A DNA stretch of 64,000 bases from Macrothele yani (Eukaryota; Arthropoda; Arachnida; Araneae; Macrothelidae): contig CM077011.1 in NCBI GenBank assembly GCA_039090855.1, forward strand, positions 28,673,001 to 28,737,000, read 5' to 3'. Position numbers and translations under genes: made by a program. The notes under the pieces are model-generated. The model saw nothing but the letters and a program-made list of their open reading frames with translations, did no database searches and had not been told where the DNA came from. Below, piece after piece: positions 32,008-42,303 of this stretch; position 1 is the first letter of the stretch, and each line of letters starts with the position of its first letter.

Positions 32008-35000
32008 TTGTCGCGGTTTTGCGACACCTCTTGCGAATGCGCTGGTACGAAAGGATCTTGCTCCGCTGAATGCTGATATATTACTTCTGCAGGAAACAAA
32101 CTGTACTTCCACCACTCAATTTCATCAATGGCGTCGGTGGGATCATACTTTCCATCACGCCTACAGCCAACTGTCGCGTGGTGGCATGGCAGTTGGTGTT
32201 CACTCACGTTTTCGTTCAACTCTTTCCTCCTTCTCAGTGAAAAACTTATGTCGAGACTTATTACAACGAGTCTCTTTCACCGTCGCAGCTGAAAAATTTC
32301 ATGTATTCAACATTTATGTTCCTTGCACTCCCTACTCACGTGCCAGAGTTGTTTTGCAAAACTTCGACGGGCTCTGTCACGTATTCCCATCACCGACCGG
32401 GTACTTATCGGAGGTGACTACAATTACACTCTACATCCCCTAACTGATCGCTCTTCTTCTTCCAGAGAACACCGCACGGAAGTAGTACATCTCTTACAGT
32501 CTATCACTTCAGACTTCTCACTAGTAGATGTTCAACGCCATTTGTCACCAACCCAGACTACACATACATGGCGTGCACCAAGAGCCATTGATCCTCCTAC
32601 AGCAAGATTGGATCGCTTTTATGCAACTTCTCTTCTTCTACCAGCAATATCAGATTCATGCTGTACACCCACTGCTTCCTCGGATCATTGCGCCATTGCC
32701 ATAACAGTTTTTGCTACTTCAACACAGCCACGTACAATCCGGCCTTGGACTTTTGACGACACTCTTTTAGATGACTCAGCCTTCTGCTCATCGGTGCGAG
32801 ATTTTCTTGCGGATTGGCGTACAAGGCTTCATTCTGCACCGTGCCCCCTCAACGTTTGGTTGGAAGTAAAACGCCACCTCATATTACTGGTACGAAACCT
32901 GTCATACTCGATCATGACACAACGGAGGATGCGACTTGATCATACTAGGCAAATGCTTTCTTTGCTCAATCTTGCTGATCCCCTATTTCAAGTCTACCAG
33001 GCAGAATTACATTCACTTTTGGTGCCACTGGCAAAACAAGCCCTTCAACGCCTTAAACTACAACACCTGAAACCTGATGCTTGTTCGTACGAATTCCTTA
33101 CGTCACTTGAGTCAACTCGCCGATCCTCTTCTGTTCTGCAGCACCTTCGTCTTCCAACTGGAGTAGTTTCATCCGAACCAGTTCCAATTTGTTCTATGGT
33201 ACGTAATTACTACATTTCAAAATTTTGTGAAACTCCTCCTCCCTCCCCTACGGCTTCTCCTCTTCTGTTCTCTTCTTTGCCTCAGGTCCCTTCTCATCTT
33301 TCAGCCAGTCTCCTCCATCCTCCCACTTTAACTGAGCTCTCTGACACTTTCTCGTCCCTCAACCCCCGGGCTTCACCTGGCCCGGACGGTCTCCCTGTTT
33401 CTTTCTATAAGGCTTTTCTTCCTGCCCTCCTTCCATTTCTCCTCTGTGCCTTTTCTACTGCCATGCATCTTACATCTCTTCCAAGGAGTTTCACGCTCGC
33501 ACATGTTGTACTTTTCCCCAAGAAGGGTGATCCGCTTGACTTGGGGAATTGGCGTCCCATCTCACTCTTAAATACTGATTATAAACTCTATACTAAATTT
33601 CTGTCCCGACGGCTTAACCCCATACTCCCTCATATTCTCTCCACTAATCAAACCTATACTGTACCCGGGCGCTCCATCTCCCATAATATTCAGCTTCTTA
33701 ATGATCTAATTCACCTCGCCCGCTCTCGCTCAGAACCCCTTGCTCTTCTTTCCCTCGATCAACGCTCAGCGTTCGATAATATTTCTCATGATTACCTTCT
33801 TGCTACATTACTAAATTTCGGATTTCCTCCTTCCTTTGCTTCTCTTCTCATCTCCCTCTACCGGGACGCAGTTTTCCACGTCAAGCTGCTCAACCTTCTC
33901 ACAGCTCCCATACCCTTTCGTCGCGGCGTGCGTCAGGGTTGCCCCTTATCCGGGCAGCTCTTCGCCCTCGCAATAGAACCTTTTACGCGCAGTCCATCGA
34001 TCCTTCTTTGCTTCACTACCACCGGTGGTAGCCAGCACACGTCATCATGTTGCTACCTATGTTGCCTACGCCGACGATATTACATTCTGCATTCTGGCAA
34101 GACTCACAATTTCACGATCTCCACAATCTCTACAATACTTACGCCTCATGTTCCGGAGCAGCTCTAAACACAACGAAAAGCACAGGCCTATGGACCGGTT
34201 CGTGGACTAACCGCACTGACTCTCCTTGGGGAGCAGAGTGGTCCAACACCTCTCAACGATTCCTAGGAGTCCACCTTGGAAAACCAGCAACTGCTTCACT
34301 CGTCACCTGGACGACTCTCCGGCCACGCCTACATCGCTCGGTCGCAATCTGGCGGCGCGCACAATTCTGCACCTCCGTCTTTCAAAGAGCACGTCTAACG
34401 CACACTTACCTGCTTTCAATGTGCACGTATTCCTGGTTGGCTTCGAAGCAACCAGCACTACGTCTTCTTGAACTCACCCGCTGTCAAACTCAGGTTATCT
34501 GGCCCGGCCATCACTGGGTCGGAGCACCTCAACTCAGTCTGTCTCCTTCCAACGGAGGCATTGGTCTACCCGACGTCAGATCCTATTACAAGGCTTATCG
34601 TGTGTCTACGTTTTTACGATCACTTGCGGCACCTGCTCCTCTGCAGTTGCTGCTCGTGATGTCATAGTTTCTCCGCATAACCCACGCTTTACTCTCCTTT
34701 CGTTCTTACTCATGGACCACTGTCCCCTTCTCACACTTTTCCCTCCTGTCTACAAAGAGGCTATCTCCTTTCTTCGTTCCCTCCCTCTTTCTCGCTCTCT
34801 CCCTGCCTCCACAAATGACCTACTTTCCGAACCTCTTTTTTTTCTTCTCTGCTACACCCTCCCCATCTCCCATGTTTTGCTTTTCCTTCATGGCTCAGAG
34901 CTGGAGTCGTTACTGTCAGCGATCTTGTTAACACCGATCTTTCCTGGCTCCCCTTCTCTTCTCTACCCTCTGCTCTCCGTTTCAATGCCAACGCTCACTT

Positions 35001-35616
35001 TGTTCACAACTCTCTTATTTCTACTATAATCTCCCTGTTCCCTGAGCTTGCTACTCCTTCAGGCCTCATTTCTGTTCACTCTGCCTCTCTCCTTCTCCCA
35101 TTTTTTCTGTCGTCCATTGGTCCACCTCTTCCTCTTGTCTCTTTCTCAACAGCTGATCTCTACCGTTTTCTCTCTCGCTCTTCCGCACCTCTTCCCATTT
35201 CTGGTATTCCACTTTCTTCTACCTCCGCAGTGTGGTCCGCTGCGCTTTCCCCACTTTCAGCACCCCTTGAAGTCAATTCACATTGGCTTTTCTTACACAA
35301 CCGCCTCCCTGTGCCGTCGATTTTACATCGCATGACCATTTTATCTTCACCCTCCTGTCCGTATTGTGGCGAGGAGGCTGACGTTCAGCATGTCTTCATG
35401 AATTGCACAGTATTATTGCCAATACTCCATCTCGCTTTCACGCTAGCGCAACGATCCTGTGAGACCGTCCTCACCTTCAGCGCCTACCGAACACTACTTC
35501 TGAACTCTTCTCGCCCTATTCACCTTCCGGCAGTCTGCTCCTACATCTTCGTGCTTGTAAAACATATAATTCACGTGTATCATCTTCAGCGTCCCCCGAA
35601 GCTTCTACTGACATAA
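31985..35616 (+). pseudogene. LINE ORF2: AP endonuclease, reverse transcriptase, zinc finger
   Basis: ORF2 opens inside the end of ORF1 with VVSLNCRGFATPLAN (APE endonuclease start) and ADILLLQETNC (catalytic Glu). RVLIGGDYNYTLHPLTDR and SDHCAIAITVF (catalytic His) complete that domain. The RT follows: PGPDGLPVSFYKAF, FPKKGDPLDLGNWRPISLLN, VPGRSISHNIQLLND, LDQRSAFDN, then YVAYADDITF (YADD) near 34072. The C-terminal zinc finger is CPYCGEEADVQHVFMNC near 35357. Frame changes occur at about 32365, 33990, 34095, 34640 and 34900-35230. No ATG is seen at the expected start, and an in-frame TAG (31982) lies just upstream. Target-primed reverse transcription is the known role of the family. Confidence 0.9.
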
Positions 35617-36024
35617 ATAAAGTCAGTACTGCGTTACTTTGTCATTTTCGTAATCGCCTACTCTCCCGCCTTCGACTAGAACTTACCACTGCAGTTGCAC
35701 GCTGCAGTGAACCACAGTTCCTATCAACTTGGTCACCAGCAACCACTTGGTTTGCAGGGTCGCCCACAACGCTTCACCTTACAGTCGGAACTTTTGTTTC
35801 ACCTACCTCCTGATAGATACAATTTTTGCCATGCTGATTTGTCTTCAATCTCTGCTTCATCAGAGACTATTTTTTGTCTTTTCCGACAAATTATCATACA
35901 TAAACTGTATTCTCTCACCACTATATTGAGCTTTGTGAATAAGTCGTTGCGTCAGCTACAAGCACCTGTAAATCTTCTTTTCATATGTCATTTTGAGACG
36001 ATTTTTCTATACACATTTCCTGTT

Positions 36025-36060
<36 letters not shown>

Positions 36061-37343
36061 CTTCGCAACTGAGTGCAATCTTGTTCCTCAACATTCACTG
36101 CACTATATTATTTGTACCCTCTATTTTATCAGAATTTTTTTGTTTGTCTCACTATTGTACATAACTTTTAGTAGATCAATTATTGTATAGAATCCTATGA
36201 ATTGTTCAAGCATGAGCTACTTATAATTGTCAATTTCTTTTCACGCTTTTTTTAAGACTCTGTTCTCATCCTCTTCACATGTATCATTTCGTGTATAACT
36301 CATGTGTAAATTTTTTTGTTTTTCATTACTCATCTTGCTGAATTATGTATTCTCTCTGCGATGTCAGAGACTATTTCTTTTTACCACCTCTGACAAATCA
36401 ATATATATAAATTGTAACTTCTCATTGTACAGAATCATGTATATAGGTCGTTTCACGAACCACAGACATCTGTAAACTTTGTGGTTTTTACAGTATATTC
36501 TTATCTTCAATTCCTGATTCAACAGTGTAATTTTACTTTTCAGCTGTGTAAATTTGTGTTCTCCAATACTCACTGTGATGAGTTGTGTCTTCTCTCTGTA
36601 TTTTCAGAGATTATTTTTTCTTTTGTATTCTCAGGAAAATTATTGTATTTAACTATTTTTCATATCACCGTTGTATGTAACATGTAGTACCGCGAGCCAC
36701 ATTCATCTGTAAATTTTTCATCATCTGTCTTTCGAACTTTCGATTTCATGTTTGTCCCTTGATCACCTGCAACCTCCTGGTTTCAGGTCACCCACAATGT
36801 ATCACCTTTCGGTCAGAACTTTTTTTTTTTTTTTTTTTTCATCAATATTGTGTAAAATTTATACTCTATAGTGCTCATCATTCTGGATTGATTTTACTCT
36901 CTGTATTACCAGAGATTCATATTGCCTCGCCAGATTTCTACTGCACTTAACTGTTGTCATGCAAACGTTGCACCGAATCCTGTAATTAACGTAGCGCAAG
37001 CTGCACATTCTGTTAATTTCTCATCACCTGTCTTTTGAATCTATGTCTGCAAGCTCGAATTCTGTATTATTCCTTGCATCAATACTGTGCAAAATTAATA
37101 TTGTATAACGCTCTTCTAGCTGAATTGTTCCTATTCTTTGCTTTGTCAGAGACTTTTGTTGCCTCACCTGACACTCGAGTGTAATTAACTGTTTTTTTAC
37201 TATCATCAATGTACAGAACCGTGTAAATAAGCAGTAGCGTAAGCTACACGCACCTGTAAATATTTTCTTTTGTCATACATCATTTGAGATGATTTATTCA
37301 AGCACATCTCCTGTATCTTTCTTCTAATAAATACTGTGTGAAA
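35617..37343 (+). repeat. LINE 3' UTR with degenerate 240-500-bp tandem units and T35 tract
   Basis: A block of the form CG.AAGC.ACACG.ACCTGTAAAT recurs at about 35950, 36447, 36691, 36992 and 37235, each followed by TCA-rich, CAATA.TGTGTAAAAT-like and TTGTCAGAGA-like segments. A run of 35 T lies at 36026-36060, with a shorter T run near 36820-36839. The UTR ends AATAAATACTGTGTGAAA just before the duplication. Confidence 0.75.
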
Positions 37344-37356
37344 ACTGACCCTTCGA

Positions 37357-38145
37357 GACATGCTTTCGACAAGGTTTTGGAACAGAGCGATAAGTATGCG
37401 CTTCCATTCAGTACATAATGTTGCCGCTAACTCTTGCTTAGTAGTAGGCCTTGGTTCCAAACTTCTTATGCGGCGCTCTAATTCAGCCCATAGGTGCTCT
37501 ATGGGACTGTTAGGGCTCTGTGCTGGCCAGTCCACACACGATACGGAATTATCGTCAAACCACGCCATAACAGTCCTTGCTTTATAAAAGCCTGTGGAAA
37601 ATAGCATTCCCCGGCTGTCGCCATACCCACACACGGCCATCAGGTAATGGATCGTGTTTCTGGATTCATCAGTCCATAGGACCCGTTTCAATTTATCTAC
37701 GGTGCATGATAAACGTTCTTTAAACCATGCTAAACGACGAGCAGCATTCCGAGTGCAGATGAAAGGCTTATGAGCAGCCGTACGACCACGGCAACCCATG
37801 GAATGAAGTTCTCTGCGAATGATACATGTACATACCGAGGTTCCAGCATTTTTATTAACCTGTACACTGAAGTCTTGTGAAATACTCCTTCGATTAGCTG
37901 TAACGACTCTCCTGAGGCTTCGACGTCCTCTATCACTGATTTTCTTTGTTCTGCCTGCACGATTTGCTACTTCAGGCACGATTTGCTACTTCAGGCACGC
38001 CATGTGCTTTCCACTTATTCAGTACATCCAAAACAGTTCACTTGGGTATGTTTAAAAGCCTCTCGGTTTCTCTTATGGACAACCCACTAATAGAACACCC
38101 AACAATCTTTCCTTTCTCAAAGTCAGTTCTCTCCCGCCGCGACAT
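37357..38145 (-). pseudogene. Tc1 transposase pseudogene (split copy)
   Basis: From ATG 38145 the minus strand reads MSRRERTDFEKGKIVG, then the helix-turn-helix, then RGRRSLRRVVTANRRSISQD. The catalytic part reads KLKRVLWTDESRNTIH (first Asp). The block around the second Asp has been lost, giving KARTVMAWFDDN joined to WPAQSPNSPIEHLWAELERR (glutamate block, with DL replaced by N-). It ends NLVESMSRRV at the LINE junction. The last codons lie left of the LINE at 29880-29936. It is closely related to the copy at 3010-4033. Confidence 0.85.
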
Positions 38146-38289
38146 TTTCACTCAACCTTACAGTGAGATATGATCGCGGTCAGCTGCAGGCTTGTTTTTT
38201 ACCGTTTGCAGCTGTACCCAACACCTTAACAACGCAGCCGTTCCGTTCATTTGCTTTTGAAGGGGTCACCGGTGACGTTTGTCAATATA

Positions 38290-38292
<3 letters not shown>

Positions 38293-38345
<53 letters not shown>
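38293..38345. repeat. (TA)n microsatellite
   Basis: About 26 TA repeats begin at the TA target duplication of the preceding Tc1 element and run to the next element's CAGGGCG end. Confidence 0.95.
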
Positions 38346-38347
<2 letters not shown>

Positions 38348-38580
38348 GGCGTTCAAAAAGTCTTTCCGCAGTGTTTATCTTAGGTTATATGGAAATCAAA
38401 CAAATGTATTATCTGAACGTATAATTTATTCACGTACTTACAGGAAGTGTTGAAGCTGTCGTCCCTCATTTGCAAGACATAACCTCCACATGTTTTCAAA
38501 CACGTCTGTGAGAGTCAAAAAGTCCCTCCGGAGTAATGCCAAGGCTGTTCCACCTAATTTTGTTGAAGCCACAGTCAAAA
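38346..38580 (+). mobile_element. Terminal fragment of a DNA transposon
   Basis: CAGGGCGTTCAAAAAGTCTTTCCGC, read as two adjoining blocks (CAGGGCGTTCAAAAAG and TCTTTCCGCAGTG) and preceded by TA, looks like a Tc1/mariner terminal repeat. The downstream sequence repeats AAAAAGTCCCTCCGGAG. I find no opposite end. Confidence 0.4.
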
Positions 38581-38729
38581 TTTATGAATTAAGTAACTTG
38601 CTACATGTTTAATTTAAGTTTCTGCTTTATTTTCTTGATAACATATCAAGCTTCAGAATGTGTTTCACAGCAACAACGATTTTCACAAGCTCAATGATAA
38701 GGTTAAATACGTAGTTTCCAAAATGTGGA

Positions 38730-39420
38730 TGTTGTTTTCATCATTGCCTCTCAGAAGGATAGATATTTTCGAAGTATAGATGTTGTTAGAATAGATGTTG
38801 TTTTCATCACAATGACTGAGTATTTGAATTATCTGATAATTGTAGAATAGATGTTGTTTTTATCAGAAGGATAGATGTTGTTTTTATCAGAAGGATAGAT
38901 GTTGTTTTCATCATTGCCTCTCAGAAGGATAGATGTTGTTTTCATCATTGCCTCTCAGAAGAACAGTTTTTTTTTTAACTTTTGAACTCGAAGGATAGGT
39001 TTTTTGCCTCTCAGAAGGATAGGTTTTTTCAGAACTGTGCGGCTCCAAATATCTCAGAAGGATAGGTTTTTTCAGAACTGTGTGGCTCCAAATATCTCAG
39101 AAGGATAGGTTTTTTCAGAACTGTGTGGCTCCAAATATCTCAGAAGGATAGGTTTTTCAGAACTGTGTGGCTCCAAATATCTCAGAAGGATAGGTTTTTT
39201 CAGAACTGTGTGGCTCCAAATATCTCAGAAGGATAGGTTTTTTCAGAACTGCGTGGCTCCAAATATCTCAGAAGGATAGGTTTTTTCAGAACTGTGCGGC
39301 TCCAAATATCTCAGAAGGATAGGTTTTTTCAGAACTGTGTGGCTCCAAATATCTCAGAAGGATAGGCTTTTTCAGATTTGTGTGGCTCCAAATACCGCAG
39401 AAGGATAGTTTTTTCATCAT
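38730..39420 (+). repeat. Minisatellite block with 43-bp units
   Basis: The first part has irregular repeats of AAGGATAGATGTTGTTTTCATCATTGCCTC. From about 39011 to 39415 a 43-bp unit (TCTCAGAAGGATAGG, T run, CAGAACTGTGTGGCTCCAAA) recurs about nine or ten times with few changes. A low-copy AGAAGGATAG core links both parts. Confidence 0.9.
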
Positions 39421-39469
39421 TGCCTCTCAGAATGAAAAGCCACTCTTCCTTCTGAAGACAGTCTCCTTT

Positions 39470-39945
39470 GATATTACATAACAAATCATTTTTCAATCCG
39501 CAGGCACCAGTGTCGAGAACAAAATTCCGCAGTTCGCAGTTCCTCTGAAAAACATTTTTCTTTCTGCTTTTCATAAATAAAACGGAAATAAAACCGGGTC
39601 GAAAACGGGTCAGGAATATCGACCCGTTGACCCGCTGAACTGACTCGTTTCTGGCCCTTCACTCTGCTCTGGATAGGGCAGTGGTTACTTTTCCGCACTT
39701 TGAGTCTCTTTCATGCTCGTTGATCCTAATTCTAAACGAACGTTTGGTCCTTCCGATACAGCATCACTTGGAGCTGTCCGGATATTGTAAAGGGCCCACC
39801 TCGTCGAAAAGAGGAGACTTGTCAGTATTTCTCTTAAGCATGATATTTAAAGATGCTGGATACCTTATGTCGACCCCGAAGTACACCTTCTTCAGAGCGT
39901 TCTTGAGTTGACAAGAAACATTTATATATAGGGAATAAAGCCCAG
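39470..39945 (-). pseudogene. Penelope-like retroelement fragment (GIY-YIG endonuclease region)
   Basis: The minus strand reads LKNALKKVYFGVDIRYP, then KRNTDKSPLFDEVG, a stop, and CCIGRTKRSFRIRINEHERD with SKCGKVTTALSRA. This is followed by FMKSRKKNVFQRNCELRN. The run IGRTKRSFR.RI.EHERD matches the GIY-YIG endonuclease placed after the reverse transcriptase in Penelope-type elements, with the YIG tyrosine replaced by Cys. Upstream RT motifs are not seen, so this is a 3' fragment. Confidence 0.5.
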
Positions 39946-40245
39946 GCAACGTAATAGCTGTGGCATAGAAAGACTAACACGTCAAGTTCTGGTTTTTTCG
40001 ATAAAGTTATGCATCTGGTTTGAGGTGTATCTGCCTCAGTTGCCAATTCGATTACGTTTCTTAGTTTGTATTGCCTAGAACAAACATCGGAGGAAACGGC
40101 GAAGCCTCCTCTCACTAGAGAACAAAAGAAACATGTCTTGTAATCAGCAGAGCAGAATGAACTACGGAGCATCAAGTTGGGTGCGAACGTAAGATTACAC
40201 GTAAGGATAGCTGAAAACGAGGATTCTATTGGAGCGCCTTTTACT

Positions 40246-41681
40246 CACTCATCGTCAAAAAAGTAGTTGCATCGAGAAGGACGTGTCGGATTACAATCTC
40301 ATTCGGGAGGGAGGTAAAGGTTACCAGGAATAATAAATGATTAAACATTGAGGCTTACATGGGCAATATTTATTGCGCTACACGCCGATAAGTAGTGTCT
40401 CTCAGTATGGCGCCGGGCTGCCATGTTTGCTCACACAGCATGCCAGACGTCTCAGCATGGAGTTGTACAGGTTTCTAATAGTGTACTGCGATGAGCCATC
40501 ACATGGAGTTTGAATCCTTTCACGCAGTTCCTGCAGATTATGCGGTAGGGGTGGTGTGTGGATAGCGCGTCCAATAGCATCCCACACAGTTTCAATCGGC
40601 GATAGGTCTGGCAATGCGGCTGGCCATGGCAGAGTGTCAGTGCCTTGAAGGCAAGCTCTTGAGACAGCAGCAGTATGCGGACGAGCATTGTCCTGTTGGA
40701 AAATCGCACCGGAGTGAGCATTCAGAAAAAGGTAGGGCCATTGGTTGCAGGACCTCATTAACGTAACGTTGAGCTGTCAAAGTGCCTGTAATGAACACCA
40801 ACGGTCATCTGGCATCGTAGGCAATTTCACCCCACACCATGACACCCGGCCTTCTGGACGTGTGACACTTGACAACAAACCGTTCATCTTGGCGCTGATC
40901 ACGGTGCCTCCACACACGGATTCGTTGGTCTTCTCCTCTAAGACAAAAACGGGACACGTCACTGAAGATCACCCACTGCCATTCTGAGTGGCTCCTTTGA
41001 CAGTCTGGCACGACACCATTGCAGTCTTTGGCGACGATGCAATGGTATTAAGGGCCGTCGTCATAATGGTCTGCGTGCGTGTAGTCGTACGCCGTGCAGC
41101 CGTCTGCCAATGGTGCTGGCACTAATCGGACGATGCATGGAGAGCACCACTGCTCACTGAATATCCGCAATCGTGGCTTTTGGGTCACTCCGCGCATGTT
41201 GGGCAACCTTTCGGTCTTCTCCCTCCGTGGTTCGTCTAGGTTTCCCAGACTTTTCCTGTCGCTGTTGCGTGCCTTGTTCTATCCACTGCCGCCGACAGCG
41301 TGCTATGGGGATATCAGCACGACCGGTATAGCGCGTAATACGGGCGATAAGACCATCCCGCTTACCAGAGCCCGACGATACGACCCATCTGGAACTTCTT
41401 CAACTGCTCGAATTGCTTCCGAACTTTTTCAGAAGCATACTTTACCTGAAAAGAATGCAACCAACACAACAGCACGAGTCAGAAATGCAAGCGTGAGCAA
41501 CGGGACGACCTTATATAGCCGGTCAGGCACAGCACTACGACCCCTCCTTGCTTGTGTCACATGCGCGGCCGAGCGTGATATTTGAATCGTTTGCATGTCT
41601 CACGATGTCAAAACTACCCTCCAAGTTTTATTCCTGTCGGTTGCTTCCTTCTGGGTGCAACTATTTTTTTGACGATGAGTG
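40246..41681 (-). mobile_element. Tc1-like transposon (CACTCATCGTCAAAAAA ends)
   Basis: The inverted ends CACTCATCGTCAAAAAAGTAG and complement match except for one base over about 25 bp, written here as the shared core CACTCATCGTCAAAAAA. TA follows the right end; the left flank has TACT. The length is 1436 bp, with a broken transposase on the minus strand. Confidence 0.9.
40402..41450 (-). pseudogene. Tc1-like transposase pseudogene
   Basis: Pieces on the minus strand read STIGRRLHGVRLHARRPL (DNA-binding), WQWVIFSDVSRFCLRGEDQR (first Asp in FSDVS), and CLRRPGVMVWGEIAYDAR-type core. Then an open stretch runs from IFQQDNARPHTAAVSRACLQ to LPDLSPIETVWDAIG, ending CCVSKHGSPAPY. The second Asp and the final Glu are 32 residues apart as read, two fewer than the usual 34. 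At least one frameshift separates the two best-preserved parts. Confidence 0.85.
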
Positions 41682-41876
41682 TATTTTTATAGATTTGTTC
41701 TTGGAAACTGAAGTAGCTAGGGTTTGAGATAAAGTCCATTAATTTAAAGATACTGGGGAAAGACTAATGAGAATAGAGTGACGAATTAGGTATTACATCA
41801 CGTTTTCTTAAATTAAAGGACCATTCGATTATTATTGGCCACCTAGAAGAATTGTCATTTTAATATCTATATAAGT

Positions 41877-42039
41877 TGTGACGTACCTGCCAGCAGGACG
41901 CACACGACATAAAAGGCAGATAGCAATCAGAATGAACGTCTGCGTAGCTCAGTTGGTAGAGCGACTTATTCCGGAATAAGCGGACTCGGGTTCGATTCTC
42001 GGCGTAGACCAAAAATGACGGAGAAATAATGGCGTTATA
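41877..42039 (+). repeat. Left LTR of the TRIM
   Basis: Begins TGTGACGTACCTGCCAGCAG and ends ..GCGTTATA. It matches the right LTR except for a handful of changes, most of them after the tRNA-like part. The terminal TG..TA is not the usual TG..CA. Confidence 0.85.
41938..42009 (+). other. tRNA-like sequence in left LTR
   Basis: A seven-pair acceptor stem (GTCTGCG/CGTAGAC, one G-T), D arm (GCTCAGTTGGTAGAGC), T arm (TCGGGTTCGATTCTCGG), A box and B box are all intact. The anticodon arm is instead a long hairpin, CTTATTCCGGAATAAG, with no 7-base loop, so it cannot read a codon. The encoded 3' CCA pattern is also off by one. It is probably a Pol III promoter or structural element. Confidence 0.85.
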
Positions 42040-42040
42040 A

Positions 42041-42052
42041 TGGCGCCCGAAC
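42041..42052 (+). promoter_or_regulatory. Primer binding site
   Basis: TGGCGCCCGAAC is complementary to the 3' end of tRNA-Lys (as used by many LTR elements) over 12 bases and starts one base after the LTR. Confidence 0.85.
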
Positions 42053-42260
42053 TATCCGGATGACTCGACCGTTCAAAATCTCGCAATGGTGTGATGTTAT
42101 TTCCACACCGCGAGATAAGAAAAATAAGAGAATCCCTTCTCCAGCGCTTCGAAAAAAATGTGTGATGTTGCATTCCACACACAAGATTGACTGGGAGTTC
42201 TCAAGTGCACGTTCTACAGTGGATGGCTGCCTGCAATGATTCATGGTCACGGCTGACCCC

Positions 42261-42291
42261 CGAAAGAGGGCCATGCCCCGGCCCTCTTTCG
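42261..42291 (+). promoter_or_regulatory. Perfect 12-bp hairpin next to the polypurine tract
   Basis: CGAAAGAGGGCC and GGCCCTCTTTCG pair perfectly around ATGCCCC. The 3' arm runs into the purine tract. A packaging, dimerisation or priming role is possible but unproven. Confidence 0.9.
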
Positions 42292-42303
42292 AAAGGGGGG
42301 AGA
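42291..42303 (+). promoter_or_regulatory. Polypurine tract
   Basis: GAAAGGGGGGAGA abuts the TG of the right LTR, the position used for plus-strand priming. Confidence 0.85.

Larger units (their letters stand above)
29950..37343 (+). mobile_element. Full-length Tx1-clade LINE (L1-like), inserted in Tc1
   Basis: The insertion is bounded by the 13-bp duplication ACTGACCCTTCGA (29937-29949 and 37344-37356). Rejoining the flanks gives the sequence expected from the related Tc1 copy near 3050. It has a 217-bp 5' UTR, ORF1 (RNA-binding, zinc knuckle), ORF2 (endonuclease, reverse transcriptase, C-terminal zinc finger), a long 3' UTR, and an AATAAA six bases into the last 20 bp. The RT blocks (DQRSAFDNISHDYLL, FRRGVRQGCPLSGQLFALAI) match the Tx1 group of the L1 superfamily. 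Confidence 0.9.
29832..38292 (-). mobile_element. Tc1-like transposon (copy 2 of the 2942 family), split by a LINE
   Basis: The left end TACTATATTGACAAAAGTC (first base mutated) lies at 29832. The right end, complement of CATTATATTGACAAACGTC, lies at 38292 next to TA. The internal sequence matches the element at 2942-4181. A 7.4-kb LINE with a 13-bp target duplication separates the left 118 bp from the rest. Confidence 0.9.

Noticed and set aside
34712..35335. Leu/Ser/Phe-rich frames as membrane proteins
   Set aside because: They lie inside LINE ORF2 and arise from its pyrimidine-rich coding strand. The C-terminal zinc finger follows in the proper frame.
36026..36060. T35 tract as the end of an antisense retroelement or as the LINE end
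   Set aside because: The LINE's target duplication lies at 37344-37356, so the tract is internal. No antisense element follows it.
39011..39415. CRISPR-like array
   Set aside because: 43-bp units are directly adjacent with no spacers. It is a minisatellite.
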